Below, piece by piece: positions 50,541 to 59,974 of a stretch of DNA of 64,000 nt. A program made the translations under genes and the position numbers. The DNA is from Deltaproteobacteria bacterium (GTDB lineage Bacteria > Myxococcota > Kuafuiibacteriia > Kuafuiibacteriales > Kuafuiibacteriaceae): NCBI GenBank assembly GCA_016703535.1, contig JADJBV010000001.1, positions 2,396,001-2,460,000 of the forward strand, read 5' to 3'. Below the pieces are notes generated by a model. The model was not told where the DNA came from and did not search any database. It was given only the letters and a program-made list of their open reading frames with translations. Position 1 is the stretch's first letter, and each line of letters begins with the position of its first letter.

Positions 50541-52307
50541 TCAGTAGCCCTTCTCGAGCACAAACGGCACGACTACCTTCTGCGAGAGGCCCTGAAAGGC
50601 CGGAAACCGCCAGTCTTTGATCTTCTGAGCGATGCACTCGCCGAGTTTGCTGCCCTTGAACTGGGAGGTCTCGACCGAGGCCCGAGAGACGGACCCGGTG
50701 GGCTCGATGGTCACGGCGATCTCCAGCTTGCCGCGCAGGTCATCCCGAGCGCCGCGCAGAGACTGGTCGTAGCAGATCATCACCGACTTCTTCCGGGAGT
50801 TGATTACGTCGGCGATCTGGGCCTCGCTCAAGGACCCGCCGGTCTCCAAGGTCGGGAGCTCGACGTCGCTTCGGGGCAAGACGGGCTCGGGGATCGCTCC
50901 GGGGGTGCCACCGGCGCCCAGTTCGGTGCCGATGGCCACGGTCCCCAGCTCGTTTTCGCCGCGGGGCCCGCCGGTCTGGCCGGTGGTGGTGTTGTCGGCG
51001 ATGTAGTCGCCGCTGGGACCAGCCGCGGCGCCGGCCGATTTGCGAGCGGCCGCCCGACGTTTGGCGGCCGCGGCCCGGGCTGCCCGTTGTTGTTCACCGT
51101 CCAGGCCTTTGAACTGGGTCGGATCTTCGGGGCCCAGGTCCTCCAGCTCTTCTTCAGCGGCCTTGGCGTGGGCGTTGTGGAAGGGGTTGCCGATGCCAGG
51201 GATGCTGATCGCGATGACCCCGCTGGCCCACGCGCCCACGAAGGCCAACACCGCCAACACGCCCACTCCCCCCGCCGCCAACCCGAGCTTGTTGCGCGAT
51301 CGCTGACGATTGACGCCGGCCGCCGCCACAAAAAAGCGGGTCGACTCCTTTTGCACCGCCTCATCGGCGGCCCGGGGGACGTTGGCGAAGATGTCGTCAC
51401 CGTGTTGGTCGAAGGCCAACAGGTCATCGATCGAAGGGGGCGCCGACTTGGCCGCCGGTGGCAACCCTGCCGCCGACAGCAAGGGCGCCGCCGCGGCGGA
51501 AGCCTTTTGGGGCTCGGCCCGGGCCGTCTTCCCTTCGTTCTGGATCCCGAGGGCCTCGTTGAGGACCTTGTCCAGCTGCTCGGCCCGTTCGGCGTTGGGG
51601 CCGCCCGGCTCCGAGGGGGCCACGGCCTTGGCGCTGTCGAGGGCCGTGGCGTCGGTTTCGCTCGGCGCGATCGGCTCGACCACGCTAGCGCCCAGGTTTT
51701 TTTGGCGTTCGGCCCGCTTGCTGGCGAAGTCCACCACCTCAGCCCCAGCGCCAGCGGGGCCCTCGGCGCCACCCGCCCCAGGGATCGGCGGCGGCGGTGG
51801 CTTCTTCTTTTGAGGGAAGTGGGGCGCGAGATCACCGACGTCGCGGGCGCGCTGCCAGTTGTCCATCCCGTCGTGCCACACGTAGTGACGACCTTGGACC
51901 TCTTTGGTGCCGACCCGCCGGACTAGCTCCGCGAAGGCGTAGGGGCCCTGCTGCACGCCGTCGATCGCCACGTACCACTCGGCGCCGGCGCGCTCGAGAT
52001 TGGCCGGGACCGGCGCGATGCTGGTCGGCATATCCTCAGTTTCGGTGCTGCCCATCACTACGTCGTAAGCCGAGGACAAGGCCGCCGAGCCGCCGCTGCG
52101 TGCGTTGGCTGCGATCGTCCGCTCCTCAATTTGCTCATCTTCGGCCACCGGGGCGACAGCTGTACCCCCACCGGCCTCGCGACCTAGCGATTCACGGACC
52201 AAGATCTTCGCGCCGCACTTTTTGCAGCGGATCGTGAGGATCTTCCCCCGGACCTTCTCTCCCGAGATCTGGTACTTGGTCCGGCAACTTCCGCAGAGGA
52301 ACTTCAT
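50541..52307 (-). CDS. AgmX/GltJ-like motility-type membrane protein
   Basis: A 588-residue protein with the architecture of myxobacterial AgmX/GltJ. An MJ0042-type zinc ribbon comes first (FLCGSCRTKYQISGEKVRGK then IRCKKCGAKI). A GYF-like domain follows near 110-165 (WYVAIDGVQQGPYAFAELVR), then a disordered Pro/Ala region and one membrane helix (GVGVLAVLAFVGAWASGVIA) near 355-375. The C-terminal 90 residues are the AgmX/PglI domain, TonB-like (VINSRKKSVMICYDQSLRGA, IKDWRFPAF, VVVPFVLEKG). In Myxococcus GltJ links the cytoplasmic motility complex to the envelope. Other glt genes are not in the window. Confidence 0.83.
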   Translation of the reverse strand: MKFLCGSCRTKYQISGEKVRGKILTIRCKKCGAKILVRESLGREAGGGTAVAPVAEDEQIEERTIAANARSGGSAALSSAYDVVMGSTETEDMPTSIAPVPANLERAGAEWYVAIDGVQQGPYAFAELVRRVGTKEVQGRHYVWHDGMDNWQRARDVGDLAPHFPQKKKPPPPPIPGAGGAEGPAGAGAEVVDFASKRAERQKNLGASVVEPIAPSETDATALDSAKAVAPSEPGGPNAERAEQLDKVLNEALGIQNEGKTARAEPQKASAAAAPLLSAAGLPPAAKSAPPSIDDLLAFDQHGDDIFANVPRAADEAVQKESTRFFVAAAGVNRQRSRNKLGLAAGGVGVLAVLAFVGAWASGVIAISIPGIGNPFHNAHAKAAEEELEDLGPEDPTQFKGLDGEQQRAARAAAAKRRAAARKSAGAAAGPSGDYIADNTTTGQTGGPRGENELGTVAIGTELGAGGTPGAIPEPVLPRSDVELPTLETGGSLSEAQIADVINSRKKSVMICYDQSLRGARDDLRGKLEIAVTIEPTGSVSRASVETSQFKGSKLGECIAQKIKDWRFPAFQGLSQKVVVPFVLEKGY

Positions 52308-52470
52308 CCGTGCGACCCGTTCATAGCCGAAAGTTGGACCAAGTGGCCTGGGACGATCTGCGGATGGCCCGCCATCACCCCTGACCCCCAGCCCCTCCCC
52401 CGCACTCTAGCAGCCGAATCCGGGGAACGAAACCTGAGCGGCCCCAACAACAAGGGTTTCCCTGAAAACA
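52308..52470. other. Intergenic region
   Basis: 163 bases upstream of the AgmX/GltJ-like gene and downstream of the response-regulator gene. It should contain the promoter of the former. I see no RNA gene, repeat or clear terminator in it. Confidence 0.5.
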
Positions 52471-53859
52471 TCAGAGCAGCCCGAGCAAATGGGCCTTGAT
52501 GGTCTGGCGAACCGGCTCACTGGGGCTTTGCTCCAAGGCCCGGAGCCACATCTCAGCGGCTTTGGCCTTGAAGCCCTGCCGCTCGAAGAGGGCGGCCAGG
52601 TTCTTGAGGGCGTTGAACTGGCCGGGCGCCAGCTCCACCACCCGTTCGTAGGCCGAGATGGCCTCGTAGAACCGCCCCGCCCGCTCAAAGGCCGTCGCGT
52701 TGAGGAAGTGGGCCCGGGCGTCGAAGGGATCGGCGTTGACCGCCCGTTGTGCGGCCTCGAGGGTCGCTTCGATCTGCCCTGCCTTGAAGGCCTCGGCGGC
52801 GTGCCGAAGTTCGACCGCGGCCTTTTTGGTGGCCTGAGCCATGTCCGGTGACTTGGGCCGGCCCTTGGCCTTCTGCAACATGTCTTCGACCCGGTGGACC
52901 AACTCCATGACCTTGAAGGGCTTGGCGATGTAGTCGTCGGCCCCGTAGATCCGCTTCACGTCCTGGATGAAATTCCACCCGGTGTAGATCGCCGAGATGA
53001 TCACCACCGGCACGTGCTGATATTGGGCCGATTGTTTGATCTGCCGGCAGATCTCGAAGCCGTGGATCTCGGGCAACATCGCGTCGAGCAGGACCAGGTC
53101 CGGTTGAGAGGTGCGCAGCGCGTCCAGGGCCTCTCGCCCTCGCATCGCCCGGATCACCTCGAGGCCCCGGTGGGACAAGGCCTTGTCGATGATGTCGAGG
53201 ATGTCGGCTTCGTCATCGACCGCCAACACCCGAGGTTTGTCGCCTGCGGCCCGAGGCCGTGGCGTTGGCGGGGCCGGGAAGGTGTTGAGGCTCGACTCCT
53301 GGATCTCCGAGGGCGCGGCGGGCAGCGGCGGCGGCATGGGCGGCGGCGGCTGGATGACCTCCAGGTGCACCCCGGCCGACGGTGATCGGGGCCCGCGCCA
53401 AAAGGTCTCACCCCGAGCCTTGGCGGCGTAAGCGTTGCGGATCGCCTCTTCGAGGGCGCAGCGAGGGACCACAAACGGCAGGGTCGCGCGGCCGCTGGCG
53501 AAGGAGATCTCGTCGAGGAGCGTTTGGTCCAGGGGATTGGCGATCGCCACGTTGAGCACCGCGCCGCCGGTCACGGCCATCGGCAACACCCGGTGCGCCG
53601 CGGCGACCTCCAGGGGCATCACGGCCAATACATCGGTCGCGATCGTCGACGCCCCGAGATCCACGGCCGGCACGCCCAGCTGCGAAGAGAGGGCCCGGGC
53701 GATGTCCTGTTCGGAGACAGTCCCTTGTTTGATCAGGGTGGAGCCGAGCGGAAGGAGTGATACGCCCTGAGCGGCCAAGGCCTGCTCGAGCTGCGCTGAG
53801 GTCAGGAGCTTCTGCTCCACCAAGAGTTCGCCGAGCTTACGTTTCGGTTGGGTGGTCAC
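52471..53859 (-). CDS. MshEN-receiver-TPR regulatory protein
   Basis: A 462-residue multidomain protein. GTG at 53859 is preceded by AAAGGAG. Residues about 5-150 form an MshEN/T2SSE-N-type domain (KLGELLVEQKLLTSAQLEQA, ALSSQLGVPAVDL), which in some proteins binds c-di-GMP. After a Pro-rich linker there is a receiver domain (RVLAVDDEADILDIID, phospho-acceptor Asp in LVLLDAMLP, Lys in DDYIAKPF), and then a TPR region (GRFYEAISAYERVVELAPGQ). There is no output or kinase domain, so it probably acts by protein contacts. It lies between two AgmX-type genes on the same strand. Confidence 0.8.
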   Translation of the reverse strand: MTTQPKRKLGELLVEQKLLTSAQLEQALAAQGVSLLPLGSTLIKQGTVSEQDIARALSSQLGVPAVDLGASTIATDVLAVMPLEVAAAHRVLPMAVTGGAVLNVAIANPLDQTLLDEISFASGRATLPFVVPRCALEEAIRNAYAAKARGETFWRGPRSPSAGVHLEVIQPPPPMPPPLPAAPSEIQESSLNTFPAPPTPRPRAAGDKPRVLAVDDEADILDIIDKALSHRGLEVIRAMRGREALDALRTSQPDLVLLDAMLPEIHGFEICRQIKQSAQYQHVPVVIISAIYTGWNFIQDVKRIYGADDYIAKPFKVMELVHRVEDMLQKAKGRPKSPDMAQATKKAAVELRHAAEAFKAGQIEATLEAAQRAVNADPFDARAHFLNATAFERAGRFYEAISAYERVVELAPGQFNALKNLAALFERQGFKAKAAEMWLRALEQSPSEPVRQTIKAHLLGLL

Positions 53860-53984
53860 CGGCCGGGGTACTCCTTTGTCGCGCAGAGCCGCGAGCGATG
53901 AGGAGGTTAGCGCGGGTCGGGCCGGGCCGATAGTCGGGCGCTCCACGCCCAGTCTCATCGGCCGGTCCAGTGGTTTTTGTAGGC

Positions 53985-54986
53985 CTAACGTCGCCCGATG
54001 GTGATCGGATACTCCACGTTCCGCACCTCGCCTTTGTACTTACGCCAACGCACCCGGGACAACTCGCCATCCATACAACCCCGCAGCGGCGTCTTCTTCA
54101 GGGCCCGATCGGCGAGGGAGACGTCCCTCGGTGAACCGTCGTTGTCGATCACGAAGGTCAACACCAACTCCTCGGGGATCGACTCCGAGTCCCGCTGGAT
54201 CTGTTCGACGATGCACCGCTTGAAGCCCGCGAAGGCCTTGGCGACCCCCGCCATGATCTCCTGACGGCTCAGCTCTTCGGTCCCACCGCCGGTGCCCCCG
54301 GAGAAGCGAGCGACGCCCTTCTTACGGGGCCGAGGTTTGGACTCATCGCCGGCCTTCGGCGGCGGATCGGGCTCATCCACGAGGGGAAGCAGCGGCGGCT
54401 CGATGGTCACGCTCGCGAGCAGCTCCTCCATCTCCCGCACCAACTTCGCCTCTTGGGCCGCTTTTTCGGCCTCGGCCGCGTTCTGGCGGTGGGTTCGGAT
54501 CCCCATGACCAGGCCGATCGATCCCACCACCAAGATCACCGCGGCCAGGCCGGCCAGGCCCATTCGACGCATCAAGCGGCGTTTGGCTTCGCGACGTTCG
54601 TGTTCGTCGTGCTCCCGGCGGGCCTTCTGCCGCTGCTCCACCTTGGGGAGATGCGGCCGAAACACCCCGACCCGGCGGATCGGCGTCAGCTCACCCTCAC
54701 CGACGGAAACCGGAGTGTCGGCGTCGATCTCCCCCTCGTAGAGCATCTCCAGCAGCCGGCGAGCCTTCACCGGCCCGAAGACGTGCCCGCTCTTTTGATA
54801 GAGCCAATCGCTGTCCAGCTTGCGGGCCGCGTCGGTGCTCTCCTCGAGCAGGCCCTCGAAGAGTTCGGCGTCACTGGCGATCCCCGGACCCCGACGGGCC
54901 GGCGGTGCCTTCGCCGGATCCTTCTCCGCCAGGTCTCCATAACTGTCGGCATCGTCGGCGATACCGTCCTGCCCCTCGACCGCCAT
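53985..54986 (-). CDS. GYF-like/AgmX-PglI-type membrane protein
   Basis: A 333-residue protein. A GYF-like region (SDWLYQKSGHVFGPVKARRL) near 55-105 is followed by a basic helix, one membrane helix (MGLAGLAAVILVVGSIGLVM) and an AgmX/PglI-like C-terminal domain (FKRCIVEQIQRDSESIPEEL, VLTFVIDNDGSPRDVSLADR, GCMDGELSRVRWRKYKG). It is the second protein of this kind within 4 kb but lacks the zinc ribbon. The ATG at 54986 is chosen; GTG at 55010 is possible. It is divergent from truA over 60 bases. Confidence 0.76.
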   Translation of the reverse strand: MAVEGQDGIADDADSYGDLAEKDPAKAPPARRGPGIASDAELFEGLLEESTDAARKLDSDWLYQKSGHVFGPVKARRLLEMLYEGEIDADTPVSVGEGELTPIRRVGVFRPHLPKVEQRQKARREHDEHERREAKRRLMRRMGLAGLAAVILVVGSIGLVMGIRTHRQNAAEAEKAAQEAKLVREMEELLASVTIEPPLLPLVDEPDPPPKAGDESKPRPRKKGVARFSGGTGGGTEELSRQEIMAGVAKAFAGFKRCIVEQIQRDSESIPEELVLTFVIDNDGSPRDVSLADRALKKTPLRGCMDGELSRVRWRKYKGEVRNVEYPITIGRR

Positions 54987-55046
54987 CGTCGGGGCATCGT
55001 AGAGCAGCACCCGGGCCGGCGTCGAGGGCGGCCCGTCAGGTGATCC

Positions 55047-55784
55047 TTGGGTGACCCGTTCCAACCGCGGCCGCGGAGAAGTGCGCAACAGACCTACCGG
55101 GCCACCATCGCCTATGAAGGCCGGGCCTTCGGCGGCTACGCCCGCCAACTCGACCTGGACACGGTCGAAGCCGCGCTCCTCGAGGCCCTCGGCTTGGTTT
55201 TGCCCGCCGCGCCGACGATCGCGGTGGCGGGCCGGACTGACCGAGGGGTGAGTGCCATCGGTCAGGTCGTGTCCTTTCGGGCCGGCGGTCGGGGCCTCGG
55301 GGACCGCATCCAGGAGGCGATCGACCGGGTCCGTCCGGGAAGCCTCACCTGCCTGGAGGTCCGGGAGGTCGACCGCCGCTTCCATGCTCAGTTTTCGGCC
55401 CGGGCGAGGCGATACGTCTACCTGCACCCTGACACCGGCGTCGACATCGCGCGCCTCGATCGAATGCTCGGGGCCCTGCAGGGACGACGTTGTTTTGGGG
55501 CCTTCGCCCGGGACACGCCCCCGGGCCAGTCGACGGTGCGATCGCTCCGCGAGGCTCGGGCGCGCCGGGAGCAGGTCGACGGTCAGGCAATGATCCGCTT
55601 CGACCTCCTGGCCGACGCCTTCTTGCGGCGAATGGTCCGGGTGTTGGTCGCGACCGCAATCCGGGAGGCGGTCGCCGGAGCCGCCGACGAGGCCCTGGTG
55701 GTTCTGGCGGCAGCGGGGGATCGACGCGGGACCGCCCTCCCCGCTCCCGCCGAGGGTCTCACGTTGAGCCGCGTGATCTACTGA
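55047..55784 (+). CDS. truA: tRNA pseudouridine synthase TruA
   Basis: Makes pseudouridine at positions 38-40 of the tRNA anticodon arm. It is 245 residues, slightly short. The catalytic aspartate is in AVAGRTDRGVSAIGQVVSF, and YRATIAYEGRAFGGYARQ and ARRYVYL are family segments. The start must be TTG at 55047 because a stop lies two codons upstream and no other start codon precedes the core. A GTG with GGAGAA in front lies at 55081 but in another frame. It overlaps the convergent TPR gene by 7 bases. Confidence 0.88.
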   Translation: MGDPFQPRPRRSAQQTYRATIAYEGRAFGGYARQLDLDTVEAALLEALGLVLPAAPTIAVAGRTDRGVSAIGQVVSFRAGGRGLGDRIQEAIDRVRPGSLTCLEVREVDRRFHAQFSARARRYVYLHPDTGVDIARLDRMLGALQGRRCFGAFARDTPPGQSTVRSLREARARREQVDGQAMIRFDLLADAFLRRMVRVLVATAIREAVAGAADEALVVLAAAGDRRGTALPAPAEGLTLSRVIY

Positions 55785-57280
55785 CCGAGACTGGCCAACA
55801 CCGATTGGATCTCCGGGCTCATGGGGTGTTGGGGCTCGAGGGCGATCGCCTTTTGGTACGAGGTACGGGCGGCGCCGGCTTGGCCCTTGAACTGGGCGAC
55901 CGATCCCTTGAGCACCCAGGCCCGATAGAACTTGGGGTCGGCCGCGAGGGCTGCGTCCGCCGCTTCCCCCGCCGGACCCAGGCGCCGGGTATCGACGTAG
56001 AGTTGGCCGGCCAAGGTCAACACCGCAGGATCCGAGGGGAAGGTCTTCTTCAGCTCGTCGAGCAGCTGCTCCGCCTCTCGATAGGCGCCCCGGTTCAGCA
56101 ACTGCTCGGCCCGTTTCACCTCGACTGGCGCGTCCGGCCCGGCGATCGCGGGTCGTCCGTCGATGATCTCCGGAGCTCGGGTGCTGGTCTTCGCCACGGT
56201 CGCGGTGACGACCGGCGGAGGGGGTGGCGGAGGCGGGGCCGGCGGAGGCGGCGGCGGCTCGCGCCCGAGGGCGAAGATCAAAGCGGCGATCGCGATGCCG
56301 ACGACCGCCAACAACACCACCAGCAGGGGTGCCTGGGACACGCCGGCCTCTTTGGCCAAGGCCTCATCGTCGGCGTCCGGGATCGAGGGCGCTTCCACCC
56401 GGCGACCAAAACCGTCCAAGGCCCCCTCGGTCCGTTCGACGCCGGGGGGCCGCGCGGGAATTGGGTTCGGCGGCGCGCTCGACGAGGCGGAAGGTGCACG
56501 TGGGATCGGCGCCCGCGGCGGCTCGATCCCGACAGGAGTCGGCGTCTCCTCTTCATAAAAAACGGAACGAAAGGCCTCGCCCGTGGACAACGACGCGGAG
56601 GCGTTGGGGCCGAGCCAGGCCTGGACCTCCGCGACCGCCGCCTCCCCCTCGACCTCCTCGTCTTCACTCGGCAGCAGCGAACTTTGGCCCCACCCGCTGG
56701 TCGGGGGAACAAACGACGGCGGGTTCACCGGGGTCGCCTCGACTGGAAGAGGCGGGACGACCAGGGCCTCGACTTCAAAGAGCCGGACCAGGATTCGAGC
56801 GGTCAGCAGGAAATCGTGAGGGCTGGCGGCCAGGATTGCGGCCCCAGTCCGGCGCCCGTCGACCAGGGCCAAGATCTCCAGGGCGGCTTCCGGTAAACCG
56901 CTGGCCCGGGCACCGGTCGAGCGAGGGTGGGCCTCGAGGCCGCCCAGGGGTTCGAGCAGCTCGGTCACTTGAGCGGCGTGGCTGCGGGCATCCGTCCACA
57001 GGGCCCGAAAGCTCGGTCCCACCCGAGAGGACGATGGTTGCTCCGGCCCCACCTCGAAGGTGACGGCTTCGGCCAAAGCCAACACGGTCAACGCCGCCGG
57101 GCCCTCCAGGCGACCGATCCGGGCGTCGAGCAGCCGACCCTCGACGGTCCTCAAGAGGACCGCGTCACCGAACGCGCGAACCGGATCCTCCAGCCGAGCC
57201 CTGATCCGTTGCGGGGCCCGCTCGGCCAACAACTCGAAGAGCTGGCCTTCGATCGGTTCGCGCCCCACCGTGATCCCCAT
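55778..57280 (-). CDS. DUF4388-like, single-TM, TPR protein
   Basis: A 500-residue protein. The N-terminal 100 residues look like a DUF4388/PATAN-type domain (AVLLRTVEGRLLDARIGRLE); a Pro/Glu-rich linker with no clear fold follows. One membrane helix (LLVVLLAVVGIAIAALIFAL) is near 318-337, then a long Pro tract and TPRs (RGAYREAEQLLDELKKTFPS, FKGQAGAARTSYQKAIALEP). DUF4388 domains occur in myxobacterial motility and signalling proteins. Ends within truA, which is convergent. Start ATG at 57280. Confidence 0.7.
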   Translation of the reverse strand: MGITVGREPIEGQLFELLAERAPQRIRARLEDPVRAFGDAVLLRTVEGRLLDARIGRLEGPAALTVLALAEAVTFEVGPEQPSSSRVGPSFRALWTDARSHAAQVTELLEPLGGLEAHPRSTGARASGLPEAALEILALVDGRRTGAAILAASPHDFLLTARILVRLFEVEALVVPPLPVEATPVNPPSFVPPTSGWGQSSLLPSEDEEVEGEAAVAEVQAWLGPNASASLSTGEAFRSVFYEEETPTPVGIEPPRAPIPRAPSASSSAPPNPIPARPPGVERTEGALDGFGRRVEAPSIPDADDEALAKEAGVSQAPLLVVLLAVVGIAIAALIFALGREPPPPPPAPPPPPPPPVVTATVAKTSTRAPEIIDGRPAIAGPDAPVEVKRAEQLLNRGAYREAEQLLDELKKTFPSDPAVLTLAGQLYVDTRRLGPAGEAADAALAADPKFYRAWVLKGSVAQFKGQAGAARTSYQKAIALEPQHPMSPEIQSVLASLGQ

Positions 57281-57373
57281 ACGCTCTGCGGCTCCTGCGA
57301 AGAGCCTCCCGAGGGGCGGCCTTCCCGGGTCGGGACACTAGCCCGGGCCATCGGGCCGGTCTAGCGTTCGGCC

Positions 57374-58015
57374 ATGCCTCGGACGATCGTCGCTGGGCTC
57401 CTGGTGGCCCTCCTCACCTACGCGTGCAAAGCCGACCCGGCGGCCCAGGATGCCGGCACTGAACCCGCCGCGCCGAGACCGATCCGGGTCGCAACCGATC
57501 GCAAGGACCTCCTCTACAGCTACGCCGAAGGCAATGAGTACCGGACCGCGACCGAAATCTCTCAGATCCCGGCGGCGGCTCGCTCCCGGGTGGTCGTGAC
57601 CGACCTCTCCCTCAGCCCGACGGAGCGCCAGGCTGGCCGCTACGTCTACGTGGCCGACCTCAGCGCCCCTGCCGAAGACGGCACTTTCCCCGTTTCTATC
57701 TCCAGTCGCTACGGCTTCGAGACCTTGACCGCGACGACCGCCGGCGCCCCCAGCACCGCCGGAGTGGTGATCTATTCGGCCTCTTGGTGTGGGGTCTGCA
57801 AACAAGCCAAGCGGCTGCTCAAGGCGTGGAACGTCCCCTTCGTCGAGAAGGACATCGAAGCCTCGAGGTCGGCCCAAACCGAACTCGCGCAAAAAGCCCA
57901 GGCCGCCGGCGTCCAGCCGACCGGCGTTCCGGTCATCGACGTCGGCGGCACACTCCTGCTCGGCCTCGACGAGGCCGCCTTGCGGCGGGCGCTCCAAGCC
58001 AAGGGCCTGCTTTAG
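57374..58015 (+). CDS. Lipoprotein with glutaredoxin-type domain
   Basis: A 213-residue lipoprotein: signal MPRTIVAGLLVALLTYACKA, lipobox YAC. Residues about 25-115 are an unrecognised domain that may be DUF4124-like (DLLYSYAEGNEYRTATEISQ). Residues about 127-210 form a glutaredoxin-like domain with the active site SASWCGVCKQ, and with VEKDIEASRSAQTEL and TGVPVIDVGG, which are conserved in glutaredoxins. It is likely a periplasmic thiol/disulphide exchange protein. It is divergent from the DUF4388-like gene and convergent, eight bases apart, with the adenosine deaminase gene. Confidence 0.8.
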   Translation: MPRTIVAGLLVALLTYACKADPAAQDAGTEPAAPRPIRVATDRKDLLYSYAEGNEYRTATEISQIPAAARSRVVVTDLSLSPTERQAGRYVYVADLSAPAEDGTFPVSISSRYGFETLTATTAGAPSTAGVVIYSASWCGVCKQAKRLLKAWNVPFVEKDIEASRSAQTELAQKAQAAGVQPTGVPVIDVGGTLLLGLDEAALRRALQAKGLL

Positions 58016-58023
58016 GCGGGCCC

Positions 58024-59148
58024 TCAGCGCGGCACACTGCTGGGCCGGGTGCTGCGCGGTGATCCTTGTTCGTCCCGGTCCATTTCCACTGAGATCGGCG
58101 CGTCCGTCAGGCGCTCGATCTCGGAGACCACCTCGAGCAACAAAACCCGCCGCTCCCTGAGCGGCAAGAAGGCCGACTTGAACCCCATCAAGATGATCTG
58201 CTTCAACTCCTCGAGCGTGAAGCCCATCTTGGTGTGGGCCAGCCACAACTCCTTGCTGACGGTCGTGTCGGTCACCAAGCGATTGTCGGTGTTGATGGTC
58301 ACCCGAATCCCGTAGTCGAAATAGAACCGAATCGGGTGGCTCTCCAGATCGCGCACCGCCCGAGTCTGAACGTTGGAGCTGGGACAGACCTCGAGCGCGA
58401 TGCGGTGATCGTTGACGTAGTTCAGTAGGTCGCCGTCTTCCGCCAATCGACAACCGTGCCCGATGCGGTGGGCACCGCAGTAGTGGATCGCTTGGTGGAT
58501 CGACTCGGGGCCGTAGGCCTCGCCCGCGTGAAGCGTGCAGTTGATGTTGTTGTTGAGGATCAAGCGGAAGGCGTTCACGTGATCCTTGGCCGGATAGTCG
58601 ACCTCCGCCCCCGCCAGATCGAAGCCCACCACCCCACCGTGTTTGAAGGCGATCGCCAGTTCCGCCATCCGCAAAGACAACATCGGCTCCATGTTGCGGA
58701 TGCCGCACAAGATCACTCCGCTTTGGACGCCGAAGTCTCGTTCGGCGTGTTTGAGGCCCTGCACCACCGCTTCGACGATGTTGGGCAGCGGGACCCCCAT
58801 TTTGGTGTGGAGGATCGGCGAATAACGCACCTCCATGTACCGTACGTTTTCGGCGGCCGCGTCCTGACCCAACTCGTAGGCGGTTCGATACAGGGCCTCT
58901 TCGGTCTGCATCACCGACAACGTCACCCCGAACGCGGTCAAGTACTCCTCCAGGCTCCCGCAGTTTTCGCCGGCGTGGATTAACTTCTTCAGCTCCCCTT
59001 CATCTTGGGCCGCCAGCGGGACCCGACCCTGCTCCGCCAACTCCAAGATCGTTCGGGGCCGTAAGGATCCGTCCAAATGGCAGTGGAGATCCGTCTTGGG
59101 CAGGGCCCGCAGGAGTTCAGGGGTGACGGGGATCGAGCGCGGGCTCAC
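58024..59148 (-). CDS. add: Adenosine deaminase
   Basis: Deaminates adenosine/deoxyadenosine to inosine forms, a zinc enzyme of purine salvage. Core motifs: the metal site KTDLHCHLDGSLRP, the catalytic LHAGEAYGP, RIGHGCRLAED, CPSSNVQTRA and the final Asp in VTINTDNRL. Taking GTG at 59148 gives 374 residues and the normal short lead before the metal site; a GTG at 59274 would add 42 residues with no known role. Its product would be a substrate for the purine phosphorylase at 42116. Confidence 0.9.
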   Translation of the reverse strand: MSPRSIPVTPELLRALPKTDLHCHLDGSLRPRTILELAEQGRVPLAAQDEGELKKLIHAGENCGSLEEYLTAFGVTLSVMQTEEALYRTAYELGQDAAAENVRYMEVRYSPILHTKMGVPLPNIVEAVVQGLKHAERDFGVQSGVILCGIRNMEPMLSLRMAELAIAFKHGGVVGFDLAGAEVDYPAKDHVNAFRLILNNNINCTLHAGEAYGPESIHQAIHYCGAHRIGHGCRLAEDGDLLNYVNDHRIALEVCPSSNVQTRAVRDLESHPIRFYFDYGIRVTINTDNRLVTDTTVSKELWLAHTKMGFTLEELKQIILMGFKSAFLPLRERRVLLLEVVSEIERLTDAPISVEMDRDEQGSPRSTRPSSVPR

Positions 59149-59297
59149 CTGTTGGCGAATGCCCGCTTCTTTGGACTTTGTACAGTCGGTGGTCAGCCCG
59201 ACCCGCTTCAGCGTGGTGCCGGCGACCTCGTCGGCCAACTTCGCCAGCGTTTTCGGGCACTCCAGAGGGAGCACGTCACTTGCTCCAGGGCTACGTC

Positions 59298-59798
59298 ATG
59301 CACGCCAACGCCCCCTCGGCCTCCATCTACGCGCACCTCACCCCCACCGTCTCGACCCGGGCCGCCCGCCAGGCCCGCCGCGCCCGGGCCCAGGCCCGGC
59401 TCACCTTGGTCCAGGTCGAACGGCCCCCGCTCCAGGCCAACCGGACCGATCCGATCTTGCGCCTTCTGCGCACCTATCGAGAGGGTCAGGAGCTCGGTCG
59501 GGCCGTCAGCCCCCTCAGCGACTTCCTCGCTCACCTGGAGGCGGAGGTCGGAGCCCTCGAGGCGTGGGCCCAAGGCCTGGAGGCCAAAACCCGCCGCGGA
59601 GGGCCAGCGATCCGCCAAGCTTTGGAGTTCCTCCGCACCTTCGGACGAATCACCGCCTTCGATTTTTCGTCCATTCCGGAGGAGGAGCGAGCCGGCTTGG
59701 TCACCCTCCTCGCCCTCGAACACCGTTGGTGTTACGCCGCCGCCGGCACCAGCCGGGAGCTCTTCAAGGCCGCGATCGGTCGGACCGGGGCACGCTGA
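59298..59798 (+). CDS. Hypothetical protein
   Basis: A 166-residue protein of unknown function: MHANAPSASIYAHLTPTVST, then a helical, Arg/Leu-rich body (DPILRLLRTYREGQELGRAV, FLAHLEAEVGALEAWAQGLE) and a compact C-terminus (DFSSIPEEERAGLVTLLALE). No signal or membrane segment. The start at 59298 lies 149 bases from the divergent adenosine deaminase start, leaving room for promoters. It stands alone. Confidence 0.5.
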   Translation: MHANAPSASIYAHLTPTVSTRAARQARRARAQARLTLVQVERPPLQANRTDPILRLLRTYREGQELGRAVSPLSDFLAHLEAEVGALEAWAQGLEAKTRRGGPAIRQALEFLRTFGRITAFDFSSIPEEERAGLVTLLALEHRWCYAAAGTSRELFKAAIGRTGAR

Positions 59799-59974
59799 AT
59801 TGCTCCAGGCCCGTTGTTCTGGCCCCCCGACTTGCGAATGCCGCTTTTGGGGCAACCTCGTTGCTGCGGTGCTCAAGACACCGAATCGAGTACCGTTCCG
59901 CTCCTCGCGGCTCGGTTGCCGTCCTCGCTGCCAAGCCCCGCTCTTTGGCCGTGGCGCGGCAAAGCAACACACTC
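59799..59974. other. Intergenic region
   Basis: 176 bases between two convergent genes. No gene, RNA or strong hairpin was recognised. Confidence 0.5.
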
